NCBI GenBank assembly: GCA_022577435.1
Contig: JAKOON010000041.1
Coordinates: 2,222,501 to 2,286,500, forward strand
DNA length: 64,000 nucleotides
Source of the DNA: Embiotoca jacksoni
Taxonomy: Eukaryota; Chordata; Actinopteri; Embiotocidae
Direction of reading: 5' to 3'
Shown piece by piece: positions 14,301 through 26,300 of the stretch. The notes beneath the pieces were generated by a model, which saw only the letters and a program-made list of their open reading frames with translations, made no database searches and was not told where the DNA came from. The first letter of the stretch is position 1. Each line of letters begins with the position of its first letter. The translations under genes and the position numbers were made by a program.

Positions 14301-17300
14301 CCTCTGATCGTAATAAGAAAGAGTTTAAACATGGAGGACCTTCCCTCTACAGCCTCTTCATCAGCTTCAGTAAAATCCATCTCAGAGTAACGTCTAAAAC
14401 CAGAGACGGTCATCTATCTGTTCTCATGATTAGAATTTAAACTACATATTAACAGAGGTGTGCATTATCTATATCATACTATATAATATGAGGGTCTCAG
14501 CGTACCTTTGCAGAGCCTCAGCTGCTCTGTGAGCTTCCCGTCGGTGGCCAGACACTCCGTCTCCACGTAGGGAACGAACAGGAACTCCTCCAGGGTGGGG
14601 GGGCTCTGCTGCTGCTGCCGGCGGGGGGCCACGGTGGCGTGCAGACCACAGATCTGGACTCCACCGGCAACTATGTTGTCAAGGCAACGGCTGACATGGA
14701 CATCCACGGCTGTGGGAGGGACAGAGGAACGTGAGTTCAGGGTTTAGAGAAGAGAAGCTCGGTTCTGATGAGAGGAGAACAACACACACCTTGTTTGTCA
14801 TCAGCGTGTTCACAGATTCTCTGCAGATGCAGCGCCGGGTCCACGCACACCGAGCGGATTCTGGTGGGCAGACGCAAACTACGACCCGGCAGCCCGACCA
14901 CAATCATCTGCAGCATGGTGTCCAGGAAGGTCACCCAGCTTCCTGTCCACTGCAGCTTTCCTCGGTCGCCTGGAGACAGCCAATCAGAGGAGAGCATCAG
15001 CACAAACCACGTAGAACGCAAGACTACGACAAAGGTTTGGTCGACAATATAGTGGTCATGTCTTTTAACTGCATCTTTTCTCTTGTGTTATAATAAAACC
15101 AGTTATTACAACAACAAAAAAGTCACCAAAAAATGTAGAAACGGGATTTTAAACACCACAAACACGTGACCAGGACAGACCTGTGTTGTTGGACTCCAAG
15201 ACGCCCTGGAAGTTCTTCCCGTAGTCGTAGCCGCGCAGTCGCAGCTCTTTGTAGATGTCGTGGGTGTTTAGCTTCATTTTGGGGTCACTGTCGTCGGCAG
15301 CTGGCTGAATTAAGTGACTGTGGAAGGAACTGAGAGCTGTGTCCTCCAGAAGGCTCACCTTACCTGAGAATCACAGGTGGGACAGGAAGTCAGACACTGA
15401 TGACACCTGCATCTCCGTCAAAAAACCTTCAGTCGGGTCAGTCGTCTGAGTCTTCAAATAACGTTTAATCAACAGGTGGTAAAGTTTCTTAACAAATTCA
15501 GACAAAATGAGATGAAACAGAAAATACATGCACTTTGGGGTGTCTTGTTTCCTGTCATACAATAATTTATTTAGTAGATCGTTTATGGAATTTCTGTCTT
15601 AGTTGGTGAATTGTGCACATCTTGTTCAGTTTTTGTACCTGCAGTTACACCTGCTCTCCACTGGGCTGAAATCTTTAATTCACCAATATTTTACTTAATA
15701 TGGAAAACAAGATCACAATATGCATTTTTAAATATAATATTATTCTCAGGACACTAATTAACCTTAGTTAAGAACTTAAAAAGCATTAACAGTTAGTTAA
15801 TAACTATTAAGTAAGGCATAAATAAAATAATGTTTCCATATCAAACCCTGGTCTCCGTCCCCTCAGTGGACAGACTGTCTCGACTCGGACAGATAGAAGC
15901 AGCCATGTTTGTCCAAACTGTGAAACATTAAACCTGTTAAAAGTCCTCACCGCTGACAGCCAGGTTTCCGTTCTCAGACACCTCAAACTTGTTGGTGGCG
16001 GGCATGAGGCGCACCTCCAACTGGACTGAGCCTGGGAGGGGACAGAGAGGGGACAGAGAGAGTACAGAGAGAGGACAGAGAGGGGACAGAGAGAGGACAG
16101 AGAGGGAGGACAGAGAGGGGCCAGAGAGAGGACAGAGAGAGGACAGACAGAGGACAGAGAGGGGCCAGAGAGAGGACAGAGGGAGGCAAGAGGGAGGACA
16201 GAGAGGGGTCAGAGAGAGGACAGAGAGAGGACAGAGGGAGGCAAGAGGGAGGACAGAGAGAGGACAGACAGAGGACAGAGAGGGGCCAGAGAGGGGACAG
16301 AGGGAGGCAAGAGGGAGGACAGAGAGGGGTCAGAGAGAGGACAGAGGGAGGCAAGAGGGAGGACAGAGAGGGGTCAGAGAGAGGACAGAGAGGGGCCAGA
16401 GAGAGGACAGAGAGAGGACAGAGAGGGGCCAGAGGGAGGACAGAGGGAGGCAAGAGGGAGGACAGAGAGAGGACAGAGAGAAGACAGAGAGGGGCCAGAG
16501 GGAGAGAGTCAAAAACAGGTAAACAGAGCAGGAAGTGATGTCATCACTTCACCCCTGCTGCTTATCTCACCGGTCTTTGGCAGGATGGTCGCCCGGTGGA
16601 TGGTCACGTCCTCGAAGGTTATGGGTGTGGTTTCCATGACAACGCCCAGACTTTTCACCAGGGTACGCCAGGCCAGCACCAGGTAGCCCGTCGCTGGGTA
16701 GAGGACACGTCCATCGATGCAGTGTCCAATCAGATAGTGGTCCTCAGACTCGGGGTTCACGTCTGTCGGTGGTTCAGAGATAAACTGGTTCTCAGGACGA
16801 CACCGGAGGAAACATTCAGAGCTGCTGTCTCACACACATGTTCGTCCCTTACCGATGTTGTAGATGGCGGCAGAGTTGGACCCTCCAGAGCCAGAAGAGA
16901 AGTGCTCTGCCTTGGGGATGTCCCAGGTCTGCCCGTGGTCCCACTGCACCAGCGGGGAGATCAGAGGAGTACCGACCGGCACCGGGTAGCTGAGCGCCGG
17001 GCAGAGGCTGTTAACGTCCACGTTGATGCTGAACACATGATGGAGAACAATGTCAGTAACAAGGAGCTGCTCAGAGAGAGGATACATCAGTCAGTGAAGA
17101 CAGCGCGAGGCGTTCACTGACCCGCTCATGTAGATTTTTCCGATGCTAGACAGGAAGAAGTCCAGGTTGTTGGCGTGGCCTCGCTTCATTAAAGGCAGGA
17201 TGGAGCATGTGTGCTTCAGGCTGCGCTTCAGGATGGCCTGGTCAGAAAACAACATGTGGAGAGGTCAGAGGTCATCAAACATTTTACTACCATGGCACCT

Positions 17301-20300
17301 CCTCAGCCTGGCCATCCAGTGTCACCTCGAACAACTGTAGTTAACGTTTCGGACTTTAGAGAAGGAGGAGGATGAACTTCGGTCAAGGTGTCGGCTCACT
17401 GGTGTTTAACAATCATCTCAGGAGGAGTGTTGGATGATTTTGGGTTTTACTCCACCATCATCCATCAGTGATGTCATCAACCATCAACCATCAGTGATGT
17501 CATCAACCATCAACCATCAGTGATGTCATCAACCATCAGTGATGTCATCGTTGGTTTGTGAACATTATGAATCCTCCAGTTCAGATTCTGTCCGTCACCA
17601 TCTTTGCTAGTTCGGAGCGGTTTGGAGCAGGAAGTGACCATATTTGGACGAGCTGGGGGAGGAGCCAGCGGTGGATCTGTCCAATCTGATTGGAAACCTG
17701 ACGATACTACGTCCCGCCCACCGATAGCTGTAACCTGACTGCACCACAGGCCTGTCAATCAAACAGACACGCCCCCAAAAACAGGTCTTCTTGAATCTTC
17801 TTTTCTAATGAATGAGGGATTATTTTCAGATGGACCTCCAGAAAACTAATAAGAAGGAGTGACTTTAGCTAACAACACCGAGATAACTGATGGACACATT
17901 TTATTCACTTTGGATTTGATGAGAGAAGTTGAATGGGAGTCTATGGAGCCGGAGGCTTTTTGGAGCCGACCTCTAGTGGCACTCGCTGGTATTGCAGCTG
18001 AAGACACTTCTGGATCAGAACCATTTTACAGACCTGAAGCTACGAACACTTCTATATATCCAGTCTGTAGTTTTATATTCAGTCTGTAGTTTTATATTCA
18101 GTCTGTAGTTTTATATCCAGTCTGTGGTTTTATATCCAGTCTGTAGTTTTATATCCAGTCTGTAATTTTATATCCAGTATGTTTTATATCCAGTCTGTAG
18201 TTTTATATCCAGTCTGTAGTTTTATATCCAGTCTGTGGTTTTATATCCAGTCTGTGTTTTATATCCAGTCTGTAGATTTATATCCACTCTGTGGTTTTAT
18301 ATCCAGTCTGTAGTTTTATATCCAGTCTGTGGTTTTATATCCAGTCTGTGGTTTTATATCCAGTCTGTAGTTTTATAACCAGTCTGTGGTTTTATATCCA
18401 GTCTGTAGTTTTATATCCACTCTGTGGTTTTATATCCAGTCTGTAGTTTTGTATCCAGTCTGTAGTCTTATATCCAGTCTGTGGTTTTATATCCAGTCTG
18501 TAGTTGTATATCCAGTCTGTATTTTATATCCAGTCTGTAGTTTGTAGTTTTATACCCAGTCTGTAGTTTTATATCCAGTCTGTGGTTTGTAGTTTTATAT
18601 CCAGTCTGTAGTTTGTAGTTTTATATCCAGTCTGTAGTTTCATATCCAGTCTGTAGTTTTATAACCAGTCTGTGGTTTTATATCCAGTCTGTACTTTTAT
18701 ATCCAGTCTGTAGTTTTATATCCAGTCTGTAGTTTATATCCAGTCTGTGTTTTATATCCAGTCTGTAGTTTCATATCTAGTCTGTAGTTTTATATCCAGT
18801 CTGTGGTTTGTAGTTTTATATCCAGTCTGTAGTTTTATATCCAGTCTGTGTTCTATATCCAGTCTGTAGTTTCATATCCAGTCTGTAGTTTTATATCCAG
18901 TCTGTAGTTTCATATCCAGTCTGTAGTTTTATATCCAGTCTGTAGTTTCATATCCAGTCTGTAGTTTTATATCCAGTCTGTAGTTTTATATCCAGTCTGC
19001 AGTTTCATATCCAGTCTGTGGTTTGTAGTTTTATATCCAGTCTGTAGTTTCATATCCAGTCTGTAGTTTTATATCCAGTCTGTAGTTTTATATCCAGTCT
19101 GTAGTTTTGTATTCAGTCTGTAGTTTTGTATCCAGTCTGTAGTTTCATATCCAGTCTGTGGTTTGTAGTTTTATATCCAGTCTGTAGTTTTATATCCAGT
19201 CTGTAGTTTCATATCCAGTCTGTAGTTTTATATCCAGTCTGTAGTTTCATATCCAGTCTGTAGTTTTATAACCAGTCTGTGGTTTTATATCCAGTCTGTA
19301 CTTTTATATCCAGTCTGTAGTTTTATATCCAGTCTGTAGTTTATATCCAGTCTGTGTTTTATATCCAGTCTGTAGTTTCATATCTAGTCTGTAGTTTTAT
19401 ATCCAGTCTGTGGTTTGTAGTTTTATATCCAGTCTGTAGTTTTATATCCAGTCTGTGTTCTATATCCAGTCTGTAGTTTCATATCCAGTCTGTAGTTTTA
19501 TATCCAGTCTGTAGTTTCATATCCAGTCTGTAGTTTTATATCCAGTCTGTAGTTTTATATCCAGTCTGCAGTTTCATATCCAGTCTGTGGTTTGTAGTTT
19601 TATATCCAGTCTGTAGTTTCATATCCAGTCTGTAGTTTTATAACCAGTCTGTGGTTTTATATCCAGTCTGTAGTTTTATATCCAGTCTGTAGTTTTATAT
19701 CCAGTCTGTAGTTTATATCCAGTCTGTGTTTTATATCCAGTCTGTAGTTTCATATCTAGTCTGTAGTTTTATATCCAGTCTGTGTTCTATATCCAGTCTG
19801 TAGTTTTATATCCAGTCTGTGGTTTGTAGTTTTATATCCAGTCTGTAGTTTTATATCCAGTCTGTGTTCTATATCCAGTCTGTAGTTTTATATCCAGTCT
19901 GTAGTTTCATATCCAGTCTGTAGTTTTATATCCAGTCTGTAGTTTTATATCCAGTCTGTAGTTTCATATCCAGTCTGTGGTTTGTAGTTTTATATCCAGT
20001 CTGTAGTTTTATATCCAGTCTGTGTTTTATATCCAGTCTGTAGTTTCGTATCCAGTCTGTAGTTTTATATCCAGTCTGTAGTTTTATATCCAGTCTGTGT
20101 TTTATATCCAGTCTGTAGTTTCATATCCAGTCTGTAGTTTTATATCCAGTCTGTAGTTTCATATCCAGTCTGTAGTTTTATATCCAGTCTGTAGTTTCGT
20201 ATCCAGTCTGTAGTTTTATATCCAGTCTGTAGTTTCATATCCAGTCTGTGGTTTGTAGTTTTATATCCAGTCTGTAGTTTTATATCCAGTCTGTGTTTTA

Positions 20301-23300
20301 TATCCAGCCTGTAGTTTCATATCCAGTCTGTAGTTTTATATCCAGTCTGTAGTTTCATATCCAGTCTGTAGTTTTATATCCAGTCTGTAGTTTCATATCC
20401 AGTCTGTAGTTTTATATCCAGTCTGTGGTTTGTAGTTTTATATCCAGTCTGTGTTTTATATCCAGTCTGTAGTTTTATATCCAGTCTGTAGTTTCATATC
20501 CAGTCTGTAGTTTCATATCCAGTCTGTGGTTTTATATCCAGTCTGTAGTTGTATATCCGGTCCGTGTTTTATACCCAGTCTGTAGTTTTATATCCAGTCT
20601 GTAGTTTTATACCCAGTCTGTAGTTTTATATCCAGTCTGTAGTTTTATATCCAGTCTGTGGTTTTATATCCAGTCTGTAGTTGTGTATCCGGTCCGTGTT
20701 TTATATCCAGTCTGTAGTTTTATATCCAGTCTGTGGTCTGTAGTTTTATATCCAGTCTGTGTTTTATATCCAGTCTGTAGTTTTATATCCAGTCTGTGTT
20801 TTATATCCAGTCTGTAGTTTTATATCCAGTCTGTAGTTTTATATCCAGTCTGTAGTTGTATATCCGGTCCGTGTTTTATACCCAGTCTGTAGTTTTATAT
20901 CCAGTCTGTAGTTTTATATCCAGTCTGTGGTTTTATATCCAGTCTGTAGTTGTGTATCCGGTCCGTGTTTTATATCCAGTCTGTAGTTTCATATCCAGTC
21001 TGTAGTTTCATATCCAGTCTGTAGTTGTATATCCGGTCCGTGTTTTATATCCAGTCTGTAGTTTTATATCCAGTCTGTAGTTTCATATCCAGTCTGTAGT
21101 TGTATATCCGGTCCGTGTTTTATATCCAGTCTGTAGTTTTATATCCAGTCTGTAGTTTTATATCCAGTCTGTAGTTTAATATCCAGTCTGTAGTTTTATA
21201 TCCAGTCGGTGGTTTTATATCCCATCTGTGGTTTTATATCCAGTCTGTAGTTGTATATCCACTCGTTAGTTTCATATCCAGTCTGTAGTTTTATATCCAG
21301 TCTGTAGTTGTATATCCGGTCCGTGTTTTATATCCAGTCTGTAGTTTTATATCCAGTCTGTAGTTTCATATCCAGTCTGTAGTTTTATATCCAGTCTGTA
21401 GTTTCATATCCAGTCTGTAGTTTTATATCCAGTCTGTAGTTGTATATCCACTCGTTAGTTTCATATCCAGTCTGTAGTTTTATATCCAGTCTGTAGTTGT
21501 ATATCCGGTCCGTGTTTTATATCCAGTCTGTAGTTTTATATCCAGTCTGTAGTTTCATATCCAGTCTGTAGTTTTATATCCAGTCTGTAGTTGTATATCC
21601 GGTCCGTATTTTATATCCAGTCTGTAGTTTTATATCCAGTCTGTAGTTTTATATCCAGTCTGTAGTTTCATATCCAGTCTGTGGTTTTATATCCAGTCTG
21701 TAGTTTTATATCCTCAGGTTTGTTGGTTTGGTTAGTGTGAGCTTATTAAAAGATACAAAACATGAAGTATATTTTATGCTGTTTCAAACAATCGTTTGTC
21801 CTCTCAGATAACTCAGAACTGAAACAGTGGGTTTATTTATTAATTTATCAACTGATTATTTGTTGGAAATGACTGATGTTGTCATATTCATCAGTTACTG
21901 TATGTTGGTATTGTTACGGTAGATTCACAAACACTTGTTGACCTGACAGGAATCATTCATCCCGTCTGAAAGCACATGAAGCTGAAATTCATCTGTTTTT
22001 CATTCACTGTTGAAGACACATAACACACAACAGAGCTGCTGAGGTTCAGCCTCATCCTTTTTTTAATTTTATTTTATTTGTACTCTATTAATCCCCGAGG
22101 GGAATTTTTTTCTCTACAGCAGCATCTAGGGGGGGAGCTGCTGCAACAGGCTGCCACTAGCGCGGCGCCATCTAACCTGAGGTGCATGTTTTTGGATGAT
22201 GGGAGGAAGCCGGAGAACCCGGAGAGAACCCACACAAGCACAGGGAGAACATGCAAACTCTGCACAGAAAGGCCCAGGACCGGATTTGAACCCGGAACCT
22301 TTTTGCTGTGAGGCGACAATGCTAACCACTGTACCGCCCTAACTGAACACAACTCATTATAAACAGTGTTATATTAAGCTGTCCATCAATTTATCATCCT
22401 TCAGTTTCAGATGTCATTACATCATCAGACAGTGACAGCAGAGGTCCTGAGATGATTGACAGACGGCTGTTTTCCAACTGTAAAACTGAGCAGTGGATTC
22501 AGACATGAATCAGTCCAGTAGAGGGAGACAGAGAGGACCATCACAGACACCAGCTCACTGTCAATCAAATACATCAATATGGACGAATATGAAGCTGGTT
22601 TTTACTTTTAAACATTTTAATCTGGAGTTTTTTGCCTCTTAATGTAGATCAACCCTCCTTCCTTCCTCCTTCCTCCCTTCCTTCTTCCTCCTTCTCCATC
22701 CTCCTTCCTTCCTTCTTCTCCATCCTCCTCCTTCCCTCCTTCTCCTTCCTCCTTCCTTCCTTCTTCTCCATCCTCCTCCATCCTCCTCCTTCCTCCTCCT
22801 TCCTTCCTTCTTCCTCCTTCTCCTTCCTCCTTCCTTCCTTCTTCTCCATCCTCCTCCTTCCTCCTCCTTCCTCCTCCTTCTCCAGCTAACAGCTCAATGA
22901 CAAGCTCACATTTCTGCACCCTAGAACCAGTCGAACTCCAACAGGTGTGGCGGCGTACCTGCAGCAGACCGTGCGGAGCGATCTCCACCACCACAGCGTT
23001 GTCCGGCACCAGGCGGAGGCCCTCCTGGAACAGAACCGGGCTCACCAGGTTGTTGACGTGGTAGTCTGCTGAGCTGAACAGAGCCAGAGGAGAATCCCAG
23101 TCCGACTGAGGGAGGCTGGTGCTGACCCAGCGGGACGAGCGCCGCCGCGGCTCCTTGATCACCTGAACACATCATCCAATTATTTGATTTATTCATATTC
23201 AAACACAAACAACAGGTGATGGGAATTAGGCAGCTCAGTTCCTGCAGTTGTGATAATTAAGAAACTAATCGGACACAACTAACAGTCTGTTACCATGGTG

Positions 23301-26300
23301 ACAGAGTATACTGAAGAAAGACAGAGGCTCTAAAGCAGCCAAAACTTTGAATTTACAGGATACAAAACAGTTTCTTAATCAAGAATTAAGAATAAACTCA
23401 GACGTAAAGACCAACACATCAGAAGTCCAACGTTATATTTCATCCAGGACTCCCCCTGGAGGACGAGTGTATTTCAGACGCACCTTCTTGAGAGCAGCGA
23501 GCAGCGTGGGAGCGATGGAGGCCATGTAGTAGGAGTGGAACGCCACGCCGGCGCTGCGCACCTCCTTCGCAAACACGCCGTCCTCCTTTAGCTTCAACAC
23601 AAACGCAGCGATGGCTTCCTGAAGAGTCACACACAGAGGTCAGAGGTCACAGGTCAGAGGAGCTGCTGTTATTATGTACAAGCTGACTTGGAGTTTAACA
23701 TTGTTTCAAACATCACGGTATATTTTTATTGTTATTGAGATGCTTGTTAACCACTTTTTATATTCTTTATCTTCTCTTCATAGAAGCAAAATTTCAGTGT
23801 AAAAGTGAAGCTTACTGAGAGTTAATATATTATTATTATTATTGTTAATAATAATAATAATAACAACAACTTTATTTATATAGCACCTTTAAAAACAGAG
23901 TTTACAAAGTGCTCTACAGAGAAGCAAAGCATGATCATATGTAACTTCAATACCGGTAAACATTTAAGAAAACAGGAGGCAAAAAAGACCAAACCATGAA
24001 GGTAATGAATACAAGAAAACCAAACAAATAACCAAAACGAGCAAATGGAATAGAAAACAAACAAATAAATAAACGAATAAAATAAACAAACAAAAACAGG
24101 AACAAAAGAACTGCATAAAAGGACATAAAAGGACGACATCACTTAAAAGCAATTCTGTAAAAACGTGTTTTAAGAAGTGATTTAAAAGAAGTTAATGATT
24201 CTGCGAGCCTTATCACCTCAGAGGTCGTTCCAAAGTCGAGGGGCTCTGATGGTAAAAGCACGGTGACCCTTTGATTTAAGTCTGGACTTTGGAACGGCCA
24301 GAAGGGCCCACCGGAGGATCTAAGGCTGCGAGTTGGCTCATACGGGGCTAACATTTAGTAATGTAGCTCGGGGCCAGACCCAGGCGGGCCTTAAAAGTGA
24401 TCAACAAAATCTTAAAATCAATTCTAAAACCAACCGGGAGCCAGTTGAGAGGCCAGAACTGGACTAGTGTGATGTCGTCTGTTAAGACCAGTAAGAAGCC
24501 GAGCTGCTGCATTCTGGACCAGTTGGAGGCGGGAGAGAGATTTTTGGTTGATGCCAGAAAGGAGGGAGTTGCAGTAGTCGAGTCGAGAGAAAATGAGTGC
24601 ATGAATGACTTTTTCCAGGTCAGAGTGTGACAGTATGGGTTTGATTCTGGAGATGGTTCTTAATTGAAGGAAGCAGGACTGGACCATTTTTTTTTTTATC
24701 TGTGTTTCAAAGCTTAACTGAGAGTCAAACATTACTCCCAAGTTTCTGGCAACAGGTTGTAAATAAGCAGACGGAGGACCAAGTTGACTCTTAATGAGAC
24801 TGGTGTTATTGTTTGGGGAATTGAACAATATGACTTCTGATTTTGAGTCATTGAGCTGAAGAAAGTTTTGAGCCATCCAACAGTTAATGTCAGAGAGACA
24901 ATCTAAGACAGCATCCAGGCTCTTTGGGTCACCAGGTCTCAGCAGAAGGTATATCTGTGTGTCGTCTGCATAGCAATGAAAAGATACACCGTGTCGTTGG
25001 AGGATTTGGCTGAGTGGAAGCATGTAGATAGAAAATCAAATTGGACCTAAAATTGAACCTTGTGGTACACCACAGGTAATGTGTGTCGTGGAAGACGAGT
25101 AATTACCGATGGTGACCGAGTAGGTTCTTTCTAAAAGGTAAGAATAAAACCAGCTAAGTGCAGCACAACTTCTCACACATCTCTTGTGAGGCATCAGTAA
25201 AATGACAGGGGGAGGGGTTTATGACCGAGTCCATGACCTTGAATAAAACTCTGGGCTTCGAGTGATTATCTAAGATTAAACTGAGAAGAGGGAAGCTCTT
25301 GCTTCTTTAACTGCCTTCTGATAATTCTTCATTGCATCTTTCCAGATCTCATAAAATACATGTAGGCCAGTTTTTTTCCATTTTCTTTCCTTTCTCCTAC
25401 AGTCTCTCTTGAGTTCTTGGGTGGATCCATTTAGCCAGGGCTGTGGGGTTCTATTTGACTTTTTGACCTTGTAGGGGGCAACAGAGTCCAGGACAGTCTA
25501 ACAGGTGTGATTAAAAAGGGAGATCAGCTCCTCTGTATCAGAATGGGGATTAAAAGTAGTTAAAGAAGCAGCAGTAAAACGCTCTGAAAATTTGCTAGCA
25601 GACATGGAGTTAAAAACCCGTCAATGGGCAGGTGAACTGAGATTTGTAGGAGGTTGAGATAAAACCACGTTGAATAAAACTGCTCTGTGATCAGACACAG
25701 ATATCCTTAATTTTAAAGTTTTCAGGGCTGAGACCATTATACAGGACGAGATCAAGGATGTGACCTTTTGAATGTGCGGGTTGTTATATTGCCTGAGTGA
25801 GGTTAAAAGATTCCAAAGTATCCATAAAATCTTTGACAAGAGTCTGAGACGGGCAGCAGACATGTCTGTTAAAATCACCTAGAATAAGAATTTTGTCGTA
25901 CTGTGACATAAAATAAGCTCAAAGTTCAGCAAACTCGTGGGTAAAAATACTGTTCGGCTTTGGCGGTCTGTAGATTATTAAAATGATGACAGGTGCTTTC
26001 GAGTTGACCATAAAACCAAGATGTTCAAAAGATGTAAAGTTACTATGTAAGATGGAAGTGCATTTAAAATCTTTTCTGTGAATAACAGCAACCCCCCCTC
26101 CCCTGCCTGACAGCTGGTGTTGATGAAGGTGTGTAAAATCAGGGGGGGGGGGGGGGGGGGGGGGGGTTGCCTCTATTAAATCCCCATTCTGATACAGAGG
26201 AGCTGATCTCCCTTTTTAATCACACCTGTTAGACTGTCCTGGACTCTGTTGCCCCCTACAAGGTCAAAAAGTCAAATAGAACCCCACAGCCCTGGCTAAA

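Noticed and set aside
15983..16522. Open frames over the GGACAGAGAG array on both strands
   Set aside because: Low-complexity artefacts inside a spliced intron between clear DH exons.
18050..21715. A genuine promoter cluster because of TATAAAA words
   Set aside because: The words are a by-product of one repeated unit inside an intron; listed as a finding to test, not annotated as promoters.
22060..22342. A functional tRNA gene
   Set aside because: Only a B-box-like motif and degenerate head are present; no cloverleaf or anticodon arm is evident, and the body and tail are those of a SINE.
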